Shown piece by piece: positions 25,594 to 37,125 of a stretch of DNA of 64,000 nt. This stretch comes from Tetranychus cinnabarinus (taxonomy: Eukaryota > Arthropoda > Arachnida > Trombidiformes > Tetranychidae). Position 1 is the stretch's first letter, and the number at the start of each line of letters is the position of its first letter. Position numbers and translations under genes: made by a program. The notes beneath the pieces are model-generated. The model had not been told where the DNA came from, ran no database searches, and saw only the letters and a program-made list of their open reading frames with translations. The stretch is taken from NCBI GenBank assembly GCA_022266195.1, contig WHVY01000003.1:7316001-7380000 (forward strand). The letters are read 5' to 3'.

Positions 25594-26489
25594 TTAGGGG
25601 TGTGAATAAGTTTCCGCCTTTTTTCGAAGAGGGTTCTAGTTCCATCGGTTCTTTTTAAAGTGACCTTTGAGTACTTTTTTCTGATAGAGCGTGTTTAAAA
25701 CTAATTGTAACAAAGAGAATACGACTTGTTCCGATACATTTTAGGGGTCAAAATATCGATTTTAGATGACGATTTTCGACCTGAAAAATAACGTTTTGCG
25801 GGGATTGTTATAACACGATTTTTTTCGTCGAAAATAACCGAAAAAGTGTTCAAATCTTATCAAGAAACCTTTCCACTTACGCTCTACCAGATTTCACATT
25901 TAAATATTCTTTAGAAAGCCCAAAAAAATATTTTGTGTAAACCGCTTCAAAAAACGGTTTTTGGCCTCAAAAAATTCAACTTTTCGCTATAAACTATCAG
26001 TACCTGAATCAATTGAGTTCATTAATAGGCCGAAACATAGTCTAATGCAAATTCATCAATTATTACTACAAGAATAATGAAAATGAGAAAATGGGCTGTA
26101 AAATATCATATTACAGCGCTATTTCTAATTGTCCGATATTTGAAAAAAACCCTGATAACTATTCAATGGTGCTTGAATGGACAGTTTTTTTTAACCCGCT
26201 CTACTCACTAGACATACGCTCGTCAATTTTTTGTGTCTCTAAATCTATGGCAAGCAGTCTTTCTGAAGAGAGGCTCAATGAAGATGGAATAGCGAAAAAA
26301 GACCTCGAAAGTTGATTGACCTGAGAAATCCTCGAATAATGATCTTAAGGTCCGATTGACTATTTGAAATATGCACCAAAGTCTCCTCTTCCGATATCAA
26401 TTACTTTGAATGTGCTAGAGCAGTTTCGATTCCTGCAAACGAATTTCAAACTTTGCTTAAAAAAGGCGGAAACTTATTCACACCCCCAA
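25594..26489. mobile_element. 896-bp non-autonomous TIR element nested in the LTR element
   Basis: Ends are 31-bp inverted repeats (25594-25624 and 26459-26489) beginning TTRGGGGTGTGAATAAG, with one mismatch. Both sides are flanked by TA (25592-25593 and 26490-26491), the duplication made by Tc1/mariner-type transposases. The interior has no transposase; the only open frame (26091-26315) is 74 codons without motifs. It is probably a MITE or internally replaced Tc1/mariner derivative. It must have entered this retroelement lineage before or after the present insertion. Confidence 0.85.
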
Positions 26490-26491
26490 TA

Positions 26492-27670
26492 GCACAGAAA
26501 ATACTGATTTTGTAAGCTCAGGAATCATCTCGATATCAAGATTTGATATTCGTACCTATTATCAGAAATTGGTCTGGCCATGATTTAAATTGAGTCAAAA
26601 GCCTTGATAAATGGAATGCAAGCAAAATCATTCGATTTAAATCATTAAAATTGCATCCTATAACATTAAACAATTTAATTAAAATTTAAGGTCTGAACGG
26701 TTTAAATGTCATGGATTTGTATTTTTCTCTACTAAGTATGATAGTTCGATGTTATATATAAGTTGAAGCACATTATACGAGTAATTTGTTTAAATTGGAG
26801 TAATTAAAAGTTAACAAGTAATTGATTTAAATTTGTTGAAAAAGGAAAATTTGTGATTCGATTATTGAATTTATAAAGACATCGAACATCGGATCAAGGT
26901 TTAGTATCGGGATCGAGATCGATGACTGGGATCCATCAGGCCGAGAAAAAAAAAAATTTTTTTAAATTGAATTAGATTGTTCATATGTGAGTTGAAAAAA
27001 AAAATTGTGTTTAAAATAAGATTGAAAGCTATACACCATCATTATTCACCTTTTCAATTATTAATCAGAATGATAAAATTATGTAAGCCAGTATATCAAA
27101 GCTATTATTCACTTCCTTTTTGAAATGATTTAAGCGTCAGACTTCCACTTTATGAATTGAAAGCTCTGATGATTTCAGTGTGGACCAACCGTCCAATAAT
27201 GTAAACATGTTTGAGTCAATTTTGCTTTCTATCCTAACGGAAAATGTTAAATTGCCCTGAATCTATTGAGTCGGAGATTTGTTTTTGCAGTTTTTGAAAA
27301 GCATACAGAAATATGTTTGGTTTTAATGCGCATCGCTTTTATGATAAATAGACATTTGCAGAAAGAACAAATTGGCATCTATTAAAAGTATAAAAGTAAT
27401 TGAAGTTTAGCTCATTCAAATTAATTACTGTGTTAAAATGTGAAAATTTCAAAAAGATTACGGAAAAATGAAACAAGAATTAAGCATTAGTGTTTAAAGT
27501 GAAACAAATGAAAACAAGTATTAGAGTTGAGTTGTAGTTATAATTTTGGAAAAAAAAACTGGTCTGAGTCGATTGATATTGCTTTTTGCTCAAAAGAATT
27601 ATGATTTGGAATTAAAAACTTTGAATAGAACATTTTTGAAGACGTCCAAAAGGGACTTTGGACTTTTCGT
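26492..27670. other. Non-coding 3' internal part of the LTR element
   Basis: This is where most of pol would be expected. It is AT-rich with stops in all frames and weak variants of the element's motif (GGTCTGAACGG at 26692, GTCAGACTT near 27136, GGTCTGAGTC near 27562). I see no integrase remnants. Confidence 0.7.
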
Positions 27671-27682
27671 AGAGGGGATGAA
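27671..27682 (+). other. Polypurine tract
   Basis: AGAGGGGATGAA lies immediately before the TG that starts the 3' LTR, the position of the plus-strand primer. Confidence 0.6.
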
Positions 27683-28482
27683 TGTCAGACCCTGGATTTG
27701 GATTGATTAATTTAATGTCATATTTGAAAGTTGGAAATAAAATGCATGTCAGACCTTAGATTCCTTGGAATAAATAAAATAAAGAAATAAACTATGATGG
27801 ATTTTAAGCAAAGTTAAGGTCCTGAGAAACTAATTTTCGAAGAATAGAGATTTGCATGAGAATAAATAAGACTTATTTTATGATTTAAGAATTACCAGAG
27901 AACCTTAAATGTTTCGGAGAAATGCTACCCTAACTCGTAAATTATTGAGAATTAACTAATAAATAAGACATTTGCATATTGACTAAAGCCTAAAACTAGG
28001 TTTAAGGGTCCGTCAGACCCAACTTTCCCAGATCATAAATTGATAAAGTTTAACTATCAAGAAGGGAAAAAGGTCAAACGACCATCTGGTGATTTAAGGT
28101 CACGTACTGTAGTCTCCCAAACGGGACTATATAAAGAAAACATGAAAATTGATCATTTATCCTTAACTTTAGTTTTGGATCACAAAGTTTAGATTTGAAT
28201 CCAGAAGTTAAGTTTTGGATCCTCAAGTTTAGTATTTGAGTATTTTGGTTTGTGGTAAATTTGTCTTTAAGTATTTTGCTTGGTGTTAAATAAAAGTTTT
28301 TGATATCTTTATTTTGTATACTTAACAGTATTTTCATAAAACTATGGAAGTTAATAAAGAATATCAATTAAGTTTTGTTCTTGAAAATTTCTACCTTTTC
28401 TTATTCATCCTATTAAACGGTCGTCAGACCCATCACTTTCATCATCATTGTCATACTACACATGGAACCCGGCTCGGTGACA
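27683..28482 (+). repeat. 3' LTR (800 bp)
   Basis: Offset by 5960 bp from the 5' LTR and apparently identical along its whole length, ending GGTGACA and followed by the ATAT duplication (28483-28486). Confidence 0.95.
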
Positions 28483-28486
28483 ATAT

Positions 28487-30456
28487 TCATGCTTCTTTGC
28501 AAAATGGCAAGAAAAGTGAAGCAAAAAGCAAAAAAGAAGTAAACATCTTTTATCTCTCTATCTGTCTCTCACTTTTTCTTACTCTCACTGTAATCATATT
28601 TTTTTTCATTCGAGTAAAGGTGATGAGATGTAAGTGAACAATAATGGTGATGATGAAGCAGCTGATGGTTTGGACTCACGAATTAGCAGCGTTCAGCAAG
28701 AAAAATTTTGCAACAGTAAATATTGTACCACAAACGATGGAAGCATCAAGTGCAAGTTGAAACCGGGTAAAGGTGTAAAGAGTGTAAAGATGAAGGCAAC
28801 ATTTAACACGTAACTGTCAACTTTGCCAATTTGTTTTTGTGCTGACAGAAGATGATAGATTGTGAGTGAGTGCAAAGAAAAGGTAAGGGAGAGAAATGGT
28901 TGTATAAAACCAGTGGGTAAATGCATAAATTTGATTGCATCTTTTATTTTCCCTTGGCAATTGATGAAACTCTAGGATTCATTTAACGTGGCGACAAAAT
29001 GTTGAAGTAATCAATGGTAACCAAAGAGTAAGAAAACTAAATTTTAGGTAAAACATTTTAGGTTAAAACAATGGTTGTTTAATCTTTGATAACACAAAAC
29101 CAATCTTTACGAAAAGACCGACCATCAGTTGACCTGACAAATAGCGATATACGCCAAGTTTAGTTGTGAGTTGGTTTATTTCTGGTTAAACATGTTAAAC
29201 ATGAACCAGAAAAAATCATAAGACTTTTCTGTTGAGGAGACAAAAACCATATCTTCTGACATTCACTCAGACAAACAATGTGTCTCTTACCTCATTTTAA
29301 ACACCAAAGAGTAATACTTACTCTTTGTTAAACACAAAACCGGTAAAAATCCGACTAATAACGGAACCAATAAGTGCACGGGATGTTTAAATGTAACTAA
29401 ATTAAGGCATAACGGATAAAAAATGGTTAAAAACAATTTGTAATTAAAGGTTAAAATTGAAAAAATGAATGGTCAACTCATGATGCACTAAAAGATGGCG
29501 CCTTTAGAATGAGAAGAAAATTTAATTTGTTAATTTACAGTTTTTCAAATCTCTTATCTCTCTTAACAGTGCCATCTTTATTCCAATTTACCTTAACTAA
29601 CAGTATTTTTGGTCCGTTTTTGGCCTGAAAATGACCATTTTCAGGTAAGCCTAAATAAGCACATTTTTGATAAAGTTATCAAATGTGACCAGCCATCATT
29701 CTTGAATAAAAAAATTAGAAGTTAACTTCTTTGATAAGAAAGAGACTCACAAGGAAAGATCTGGTTATGTATAAAACCCAGACAACCAGGAAATAACCAA
29801 AAAGACATATTAAATAATTAAGAAACATGTAACGTACTTTAAACCCATTTCAACAATCTGAGCATAACTGACAAGATGAGATCATGAACAAGAAATAATA
29901 TTGTCTAAATTCAATATAATTCTAGACCATCAGAAAAGATACAATTAAGGTGAGGCTTCACCTTTCCGTTTCCGCAGTTTTGAAAGTTAATTTTGATCAG
30001 AAGATCAAAAATATTTGCCATGGAAAATGATGTCATCTCTACCTACTATTAGTACTTGAATGATCCCTTGTTTACCTCATCGCACTCATTGCCCTCTGAC
30101 TTGCTCGGCAACTCTTTGAGTCTGGAAAATAAGTTATCTTTGTTTTTAATCTAAACCTTTTTTTTGCTTAGCTCAGATAGTAACCGTTTTTTGTTTTTTT
30201 ATATTTTTTTACTTCTTTGGTTGCTGTTGGTAAACTCTCATCTTGTTGACCAATTAAAGGTAAATTGTAACATGTTTTTTTCTTACCCTTTCTGGTATTT
30301 TCCAGGTGATCAATAGATGAAACCCAAAGTTGATTATTTTTCTGCTTAAATACTTTTTGTAGTCGTTCAAGTAAACATCATCAGTTTCCCTATTATTTAT
30401 GTAAATCTTTTTATTTTGTTACTTTTTTATCAGTTTTACTACGTTTTAAATTTGTT
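28487..30456. other. Intergenic region upstream of the NRF-6-like gene
   Basis: AT-rich, with no supported gene. A short palindrome, CTGAAAATG AC CATTTTCAG, lies at 29625-29644. The last 150 bp, pyrimidine-rich, probably contain the promoter and 5' UTR of the gene at 30457, but no clear TATA/initiator pair was identified. Confidence 0.5.
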
Positions 30457-33367
30457 ATGTTAATCACCAATTTAGTTGTTTTACTTACCCTTTTACCCTC
30501 TTTAGGATGGTCTTCTGAATTTGATGATGATGACGATGATGACATTGGATCTAAAATTGATTCTGTTTTGAATGCAGTTCACTCACTTGGCACACCAAAG
30601 GATCGTTTGGATAAGACATTGGATGGAACATTTAAATTCAGTAAAGAATTGTTGAAATCTGTTTTGAGTTCCATTCAAGCTGAAATTGAAAAATCAAAAG
30701 ATGAAAAAATATCCCACAAATTTGCAAAACTCAGTCCTACAACCAAAGAAAAGCTTACTTGGTTGGCTTTTAATAAAGTATTTGGCCAAGCAATGGATTC
30801 CTTTGAAAAGCTGATTCTAGGTGAAGCTCTTGATATTTTACCTCAATTGAGGCTTAGTCGCAGCTGTACAATAACCCTGTTCAAGGCACTCAATGCAATC
30901 AAGCATCAAAAATCTTGGATCTTTAAAAGTAAGTTATGACCTTTGATAAAAAAAATTTAATTTAATTTCACCAGACTAAATGTAATCTAATTTTGGTTCC
31001 TTTTTATATCTAGTGATTGATGCAACTGGTCGTCCCTTTTCAGCTGGTCTGATGGATGGAACAATTACTGATTTTGGTTCCTTCGACCAATGCATTGGAC
31101 TTGAACTCCCTCTAAAAATTAAACCTTCTGGTTCAATAGTAGAAGTTGATGATTCAAGGGTTTCTTTTGAGCAAAATTTGGGTCAAAGTATTCGTGGTCA
31201 ATACTGCATGGTTACATATAATATATACTTGCCACCAAGACCTGAACATTTGAATTTACAGAGTCGCATTTTCAACTTCACAAATACACCAATTGAAGGA
31301 ACAGTAAGTTTTGTCAAATTTTACTCAAAATTCATTCTCTAATATAAGTTTAGTTTCTAGAAGAAATAGCAGAATTGATTCATGTTTGCTATGAAAGAGT
31401 CGGTCGAGTTGGCGTCTGTATTCCCTCTTCGTGTTCCAAAGACGATTTTGAACAAATTATTGATTATTGTAAGTTGAGATTATTGTTCGATGTTTACAAA
31501 TGTTTTGACTCTCTTCTCATTTTTTTCAACAGCATTGAAAGGTATTCATATGCATGCCAATGTAAGTCACTGTGAAGTTGAAAAAGGTTACGAGTTTAAC
31601 AGACTTCAATCGATAATTCTTGGCGTCTTTGGTTTTCTTGGCTTTTCATCCCTTGTTGGAACCTTGTTTGACTTGATTATCAACCCAATAATCAACAAAA
31701 AGTCACTGGATGATGGAAAGAAGAGCAGTTTTACATGCCTCCTCAAACCCAATAGTTGCATCCATTCAATTTTAATGTCATTCTCCATTTTACGCAACTT
31801 ATCTTCACTCATGGAAACTCGGACTAAACAGGGTTCACTCAATGCCATCAATGGAATCAGAGTGCTTTCCATGTCATGGATTGTGTACACTCACACCTAC
31901 CTAATACCAATCAAGGAGACTTTTGCCTTTGCAAGAAGTTACATTTTTGCTGTTCAAAGTTTCCTTTTTCAATTTATCCTCAACGGCTGGGTTTTGGTTG
32001 ATACATTTTTTTGCATTGGAGCTCTCCTTTTAGTCTATACAACACTTGGTTCCCTTCACAGAACTGGTCGGATAAATGTTTGTGAATTGTTTCTCAATCG
32101 GATTGCCCGATTTTTCCCTTCCGTTTTGTCAACTTTGGCTCTGCTCTTTTTGATCCCTTCCCTTGGAACTGGACCTCTGTGGTCAGAGTATTTTAACTAT
32201 CAGCTAGACAAGTGCAGCAATTATTGGTGGGCAACTTTACTCTTTGTAAATAATTGGTTTCCAGAGGCAAAAATTTGTATGCTCCACACTTGGTACATTT
32301 CGGCTGACATGCAGCTTTACATTGTAGGAATCGCACTTCTCATTGCATTTTACAAGTATGTAAATTGAAGGAACCATTTTGGTCATTTTATTTTCTTTCT
32401 CGACGTCGACTAACATTTTCTATCTTGATATAAATTAGGTTTGGTAAACGTTCACTTTGGTTGGCTTATGCTACAATATCGATCTCCATGCTTTCAGTCT
32501 TTTTACGCACTTACTTACAATCGGCAGCACCAACAGTAATTTACAATTCACCATCAGAGGTGATTACAGATGGAGCAGCTCTTTCAATCTACACTCCAAC
32601 TTATATACATTTAGGCCCTTATTGTGTTGGACTTATTGCTGGTTTCTTCATTTATTACAAGAAAAATGTTAGCCTCTCATGGCCAGTAACATTTACGTGT
32701 TGGGCTCTCTCTATGGCTGGACTTTTCACAATCTTGTTTTATACTTACACATGGAATATTGGAGACCAATGGACACCTTTATCGGCCGGTTTTTATGCAA
32801 CTTTCCATAGAACATGTTGGTCAATTTGTATTTCATGGGTTATTTTTGCCTGTGTTTCTGGCTATGGTGGTGAGTACTTTTGATATTGTGATAATTAATA
32901 AGAAATTAGAGCCAAATCAGCTAATAACTTGTTCTTTTTATTTTCTATGATCAGGAATAATTGCTTCATTCCTTTCGTGGAAAGGATTCTTTCCTCTGGC
33001 AAAGCTAAGTTTTAGCATTTACCTTTTACATTTCCCTATTCTTTGGTGGCGTTATGCCTATTTACGCGAAAGGCTAGCGTTTGGTCATTATACAATGGTA
33101 TTTATTGTCCATTTTAATTTATTTTCAATAATTCTTGTGTATCTAAATTTGAAATGTTTTCTTTTATAGCTTTGTGAATTTATCGTCAACCTTACGTTGA
33201 GTACCTTTGCTGCGCTACTGTCACACATTCTGGTCGAAGCTCCTACTTCAAATCTTTACAGAGCTTTTGTCAAGAGCAAACTGAACTGGGCAACAATCAA
33301 GCTGAAACGGAAGAGTGTCAAAGTTCCGGATCCAGCCGATTTAGTCATTTTTAATCATAAATCATAA
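30457..33367 (+). CDS. NRF-6-like multispanning acyltransferase (nose resistant to fluoxetine family)
   Basis: Seven exons: 30457-30928, 31014-31303, 31354-31468, 31533-32355, 32439-32869, 32955-33097 and 33170-33367. All introns are short (50-85 bp), GT-AG and in phase, giving 823 residues. An N-terminal signal peptide (VVLLTLLPSLGWSS) precedes an Asp run. A luminal NRF domain follows, with CIGLEL, YCMVTYNIYLP and the cysteine motif CIPSSC. The acyltransferase-3 region starts at NGIRVLSMSWIVYTHTYL, with a candidate catalytic His, and continues through VDTFFCIGALLL, NRIARFFPS, HTWYISADMQLY and several further membrane helices. In nematodes relatives move lipids or drugs from gut to tissues; in arthropods the substrate is mostly unknown. 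The third exon was placed at 31354, because the nearer acceptor at 31361 meets a stop. The gene looks intact. Confidence 0.93.
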
Positions 33368-33689
33368 TTTTTAATTTTGTTTATTCTCTTATAATCCTGA
33401 AAGGACTTCAAGGAATCTTTTAAATGAAGTGTGTTTTAGTTAGATGTTTTTAATTATTGTATTCAAATGCAACAAAACTGACAATTTACATAATAGAAAT
33501 GTTCTTTTGCGAATAAATATTCTGATTATTTCGTGTATTAATTTTGTACTATTTCCCATATTTGATGTGAAAACATTTATAAACTTCTTTTTTCTATTGA
33601 AGACTTGGAAATTTTATTCTTTTTTCTTTATACAAATTGAAGAAATTCACACTTATAGATGATGAAAAAAGGCATTTTCATTCCATCAA

Positions 33690-33935
33690 AATGATCATGA
33701 CAATTGAAATGAAAGTGAGGACTGCATTAATGTTTCATGAGAAGTAAATATTGTAAGCTCGTTTGTTGGATTCAATGGTCAACCTCAGTGGTAAAGTTAT
33801 CCTCTTTTTGGTTCTAAGTGTACGATCGTCATTTATCAAAGTGTCACAAACAGCATTTTTAGTTTTTTTTTCGAAAGACACTTGCTTATGATATCAATAA
33901 AATTTATGGAATAAATGGAACCATTGGAAGATTAA
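33690..33935 (+). repeat. Dispersed repeat, copy 2 (pair with 11168-11412)
   Basis: Same orientation as copy 1, including the shared blocks TTGTTGGATTCAATGGTCAA and TTTATCAAAGTGTCACAAACAG. It lies about 320 bp after the NRF-6-like stop codon and might form part of its 3' flank. Confidence 0.6.
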
Positions 33936-34931
33936 GAAAATTGAAATTGAAAAGTTTTCATGCCTCACGATCAAAGTTTCTGGTGCCATCTAACTTGTGC
34001 AATTCAAACTATGCTATTTTATCATGGTGTGTTCATTCCAAGCAAAGACTAGGAACCTGTAATTGCTTAAGAATGACGAGGGTCCTAGCGATAATCAACT
34101 CTTTCCGTTCTCAAGTCCATCCTTAGAACCTCGATTTTAGGCCCTGAAGTATCATGTCATTGAGAAGTTTAGTTTTTATAAAAGTTTAGCTTTCTCCGGT
34201 GAACGATAGTTCCATCCATTGAGATCGATCTGATGAAATTATCACAAATTCTTTCTGCAAAAGTACTTTCCATCATTTCATCAATGGATTGTGAATCAAA
34301 TTCAGTAAATTGGTAAATTCAACTCTATTCCATTTGAAATCGTTAAAAACAGTAGTAGTAAAACTACTCAATCTGATCCGACTTCACGAGCTGACCCTAG
34401 TACACAATTCGAACCCTTGTAGACTTAATATCATTATATTATATTATTGACAATTGGGACAACATACAGGGTAACAAATGGTATGTGATGCTTTTAAATA
34501 TAGTTGTTGGTTGAAAATACCAACTTTACTTGTTTCATTACAACTTAAACTAATCTTACCCTTCATTTAAATGTTCAATATGAATTATTTGTCATGATTT
34601 ACCTTTAATCTGAATTCATTTCAAATTTTGACTTTTTCACTTTTTCTCGTTTCATCTTCCAACTTCACCAATAATGACTCTGACTAATATTTAACACTTT
34701 AATCAGTCATAGTGTATCATTATGAACTTAATGATTTATAATTAGTTTTGACCTGATAAGTCATTTCAGAGTAAACTATGAAAAACCCTTATTTATACCT
34801 TTTTCCCATACATTTCACCACATGAAGCTACTGAATAAGGAACCTCTGATATTCCTCGATATTTCTATATATCATTAGCTTCCTCTCGTTGAGATAAATC
34901 TGGTGGTAATCATTCGTTCACCTGTACAACT

Positions 34932-34971
34932 CATAGTTCATGAGAAAACCTCAGTTTTTCCATGAACTATG
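34932..34971. repeat. Inverted repeat (hairpin)
   Basis: CATAGTTCATG is followed after a short spacer by its exact complement CATGAACTATG. Pairing extends over about 18 bp with two mismatches toward the loop. Confidence 0.6.
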
Positions 34972-35298
34972 AACCCTCAAAAGTCCTAGGGAAAGTGCCC
35001 ACTGTATCTCAACCATTCAACCTAATAACTTGATCTTTTCTTTAATCATTTACTATTGGCCTACTCTAACTAATTTCACCCCTTAAACCTAGAAGCTATT
35101 TTGACCCTTCAACTTGACCATTTGCACCTGCTTAAGCTATTTTCAACCTCTTGCTATCAACAAACACAAATCCTTAGAGGAACTCACATTCCCTGGTTTT
35201 CTTCCACTTGTCCATCTCAACCGTCAAACAAACTCTTACTCACCGAGGACTCAAAAGGGCTGTCTTACCTGCCCTACTATATATACTGCTAAAAATAA

Positions 35299-35329
35299 GA
35301 GAGTTGGCAAGCTTAACTTGCCAACTCTC
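35299..35329. repeat. Perfect 13-bp stem hairpin
   Basis: GAGAGTTGGCAAG, a 5-nt loop, then the exact complement CTTGCCAACTCTC. Function unknown; it may mark the edge of an old element. Confidence 0.65.
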
Positions 35330-35448
35330 AAAATAGGCTTCAGGTCACCTTCAGGGTGACATTTTTAGGGTGATTCGTGCACTAGGCACATAAATAGATG
35401 ATGATGATGATGAAGATGAGGATGAAGGTAAAAAGATAAAAGTATATA

Positions 35449-36851
35449 CCAGTTTATTCAAAAGTCACTTGACAACTTTTTTGTTAACTTCTGAACGCGT
35501 TGTTTGTTTGCAATAATTAAAATATCAAATTGTATGTTTTTTCAAAAGGTTTTACTGGTAAAAGGGCCAAGATTTTTGGTCAACGAATCAAATTTTCGAA
35601 ATTTCGGCCGTTTGAGGCCACTACATATTCTAATCTTTTGAAGAAATTTTCAATTGATTTCTTACACATATCTGCAGTTATGGTCTCAAAAGACCGGTAG
35701 ACCTCATTTTTCAGTGTTTCTAGGGTGTGGTTCCGACCTTTATAGGTTTTGTCCTTAGTGTACCCCCATGTGAAAAAATCCATCTGATTCAAGTCTGGAG
35801 AGTTCGCAGGCCACTCAAATTGGTTATTCTTGTAACCCAATGCAATAACACGATCACCAAAAGTCTCTTCGATGACCTCGAATGCTCCAGAAACCCTGTG
35901 CATTGGGCCCCGTCCTGCATCCACCACTTATCGTCCACTAATTCTTTTTCAATGAGCTCTGGAATGATTTCTTCTTTTATTAACTGAGTGTAGCTAGCCC
36001 CAGTAACATTATTAGTAAAAACATAAGGCCCGATAATACCACCATAATGGATGCCAGCCCAAACAGTCACTCTTTGGGGGTGTAATGGTCTAACTTGCAC
36101 AAAATTTGGAGGTTCCGACCCCCAATGCCGCCAGTTTTGTTTGTTGAAATATCCTTCTAGGTGATAGTGACATTCGTCCGTGAAAATCATGTCTTTAAAA
36201 TCCAATTGACCCTCGTCCATCATGCACATAATCCCGGTTAGCGAAAGCGAATCGTCTCTCTGCATGAACTTCACTTACTGGTTGACTCATCTTGATTTTA
36301 TACGGCCATAGTCCTAGATCTTGTCTTAAAATGCGGTGAACAGTTGTTTGGGATGTTCCAACTCTAGCCGCAAGTTCATTCTGACTAACATTTGGTTCCG
36401 CGGAAACAATGGCGTCCACTTCATTAATTCTTGCGGTTATTGGGCGTCCAGTTCTTCCCTCATCATCGTCCAATAATGAATAAGTCCTTTCAAATCTTTC
36501 AATAAAAGAAAGAAAATTAGAAAAAACGTAAAAAACGCCAAAAAATTGATTTTTTGGGGGTATTACCTGTAAACGGCCTGCCGACTAGGTTTTTTTGACA
36601 TTCCAAATTTTGTTTCAAACTTTCTGATTGCTTCGCTAACAGAATTGTTGTTAGCATAGTAAGCTTGAACGAGAAAAAGTCGCTCATCAAGAGAAAGAGG
36701 CATTTTTTTAAAGTTGTTGAAATCGGTTGAAAAGTAGAAAAAAATGAACCTTCCGAATACGGAAACACTCAAAAAAGTTTGGTCAAAAAATTTCAACAGA
36801 TGGCGAAGTTATAGCCAAAAAAAGTTGTCAAGTGACTTTTGAATAACCTGG
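35449..36851 (-). mobile_element. Tc1/mariner-superfamily DNA transposon (1403 bp)
   Basis: 34-bp terminal inverted repeats (35449-35482 and 36818-36851) begin CCAGKTTATTCAAAAGTCAC and differ at one position. Both ends abut TA (35447-35448 and 36852-36853). The near-identical ends show a fairly recent copy, although its transposase is broken. Confidence 0.93.
35580..36703 (-). pseudogene. Tc1/mariner-like transposase, frameshifted
   Basis: Reading starts at MPLSLDERLFLVQAYYA (36703), an N-terminal helix-turn-helix segment of the type found in many arthropod mariner-like proteins. A 71-bp GT-AG intron (36496-36566) would join it in frame to FERTYSLLDDDEGRTGRP and a second HTH (NELAARVGTSQTTVHRIL). 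The catalytic domain follows with the three acidic motifs IFTDECHY, WMQDGA and SPDLNQMD, with about 39 residues between the last two aspartates. One frameshift lies near 36230, just before the first catalytic motif, and another near 35905, just after the second. The open frames do not connect, so this copy is presumably inactive. Confidence 0.85.
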
Positions 36852-36853
36852 TA

Positions 36854-37125
36854 TATGTAATTTACAATGTAGTTTTTTAGTAGAGTTCTAGTCCGAGCGA
36901 ATTACAACTACGCAGCTGGACCGTAAAACCAACGATTGGCAATTTTAACTAACACTTCTTAAAAACTTCACAAATAAAAGTAAGACCCCTTTTAGTTAAA
37001 AATCAATTCTTTAAAACCGGTCTAAAATCAGTTAATTATATTCATTAGAATTGATTTGTAATAATGGTATATGATTATAAAATTCTTAATCCAAAAATCT
37101 TTGTTTTCTTTAAATATTTTACAGA
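36854..37125. other. AT-rich spacer with splice-acceptor-like end
   Basis: No coding sequence. It ends in a pyrimidine-rich tract and TTTTACAG immediately before AATGGAC, the start context of the next ORF. Confidence 0.4.

Larger units (their letters stand above)
21723..28482 (+). mobile_element. Ty3/gypsy-type LTR retrotransposon, recently inserted, pol-deleted
   Basis: Complete boundaries are visible: 800-bp direct LTRs starting TG and ending CA, 4-bp ATAT duplication, primer-binding site 3 nt inside the 5' LTR, and a purine tract before the 3' LTR. The LTRs appear identical over all lines compared, which implies very recent insertion. The internal region encodes gag with a CCHC knuckle and an aspartic protease. 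The frame then meets a TAG, continues as a short reverse transcriptase N-terminus and is lost. No RT catalytic core, RNase H or integrase is present. The element must therefore be non-autonomous, presumably moved by a full-length relative. It carries a nested TIR element (25594-26489) and a striking excess of the 8-mer GTCAGACC in both orientations. Confidence 0.93.
33368..35448. other. Intergenic region between the NRF-6-like gene and the mariner element
   Basis: No gene is supported. It holds the second copy of a dispersed repeat (33690-33935), two hairpins (34932-34971 and 35299-35329) and a GAT/GAA-rich simple repeat (35399-35426) beside the transposon insertion. From about 34300 the composition becomes more C-rich than the surrounding DNA. 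Confidence 0.5.

Noticed and set aside
34370..34440. TTCGAACCC resembling a tRNA/SINE B box on the minus strand
   Set aside because: No A box at the proper distance and no tRNA cloverleaf could be formed.
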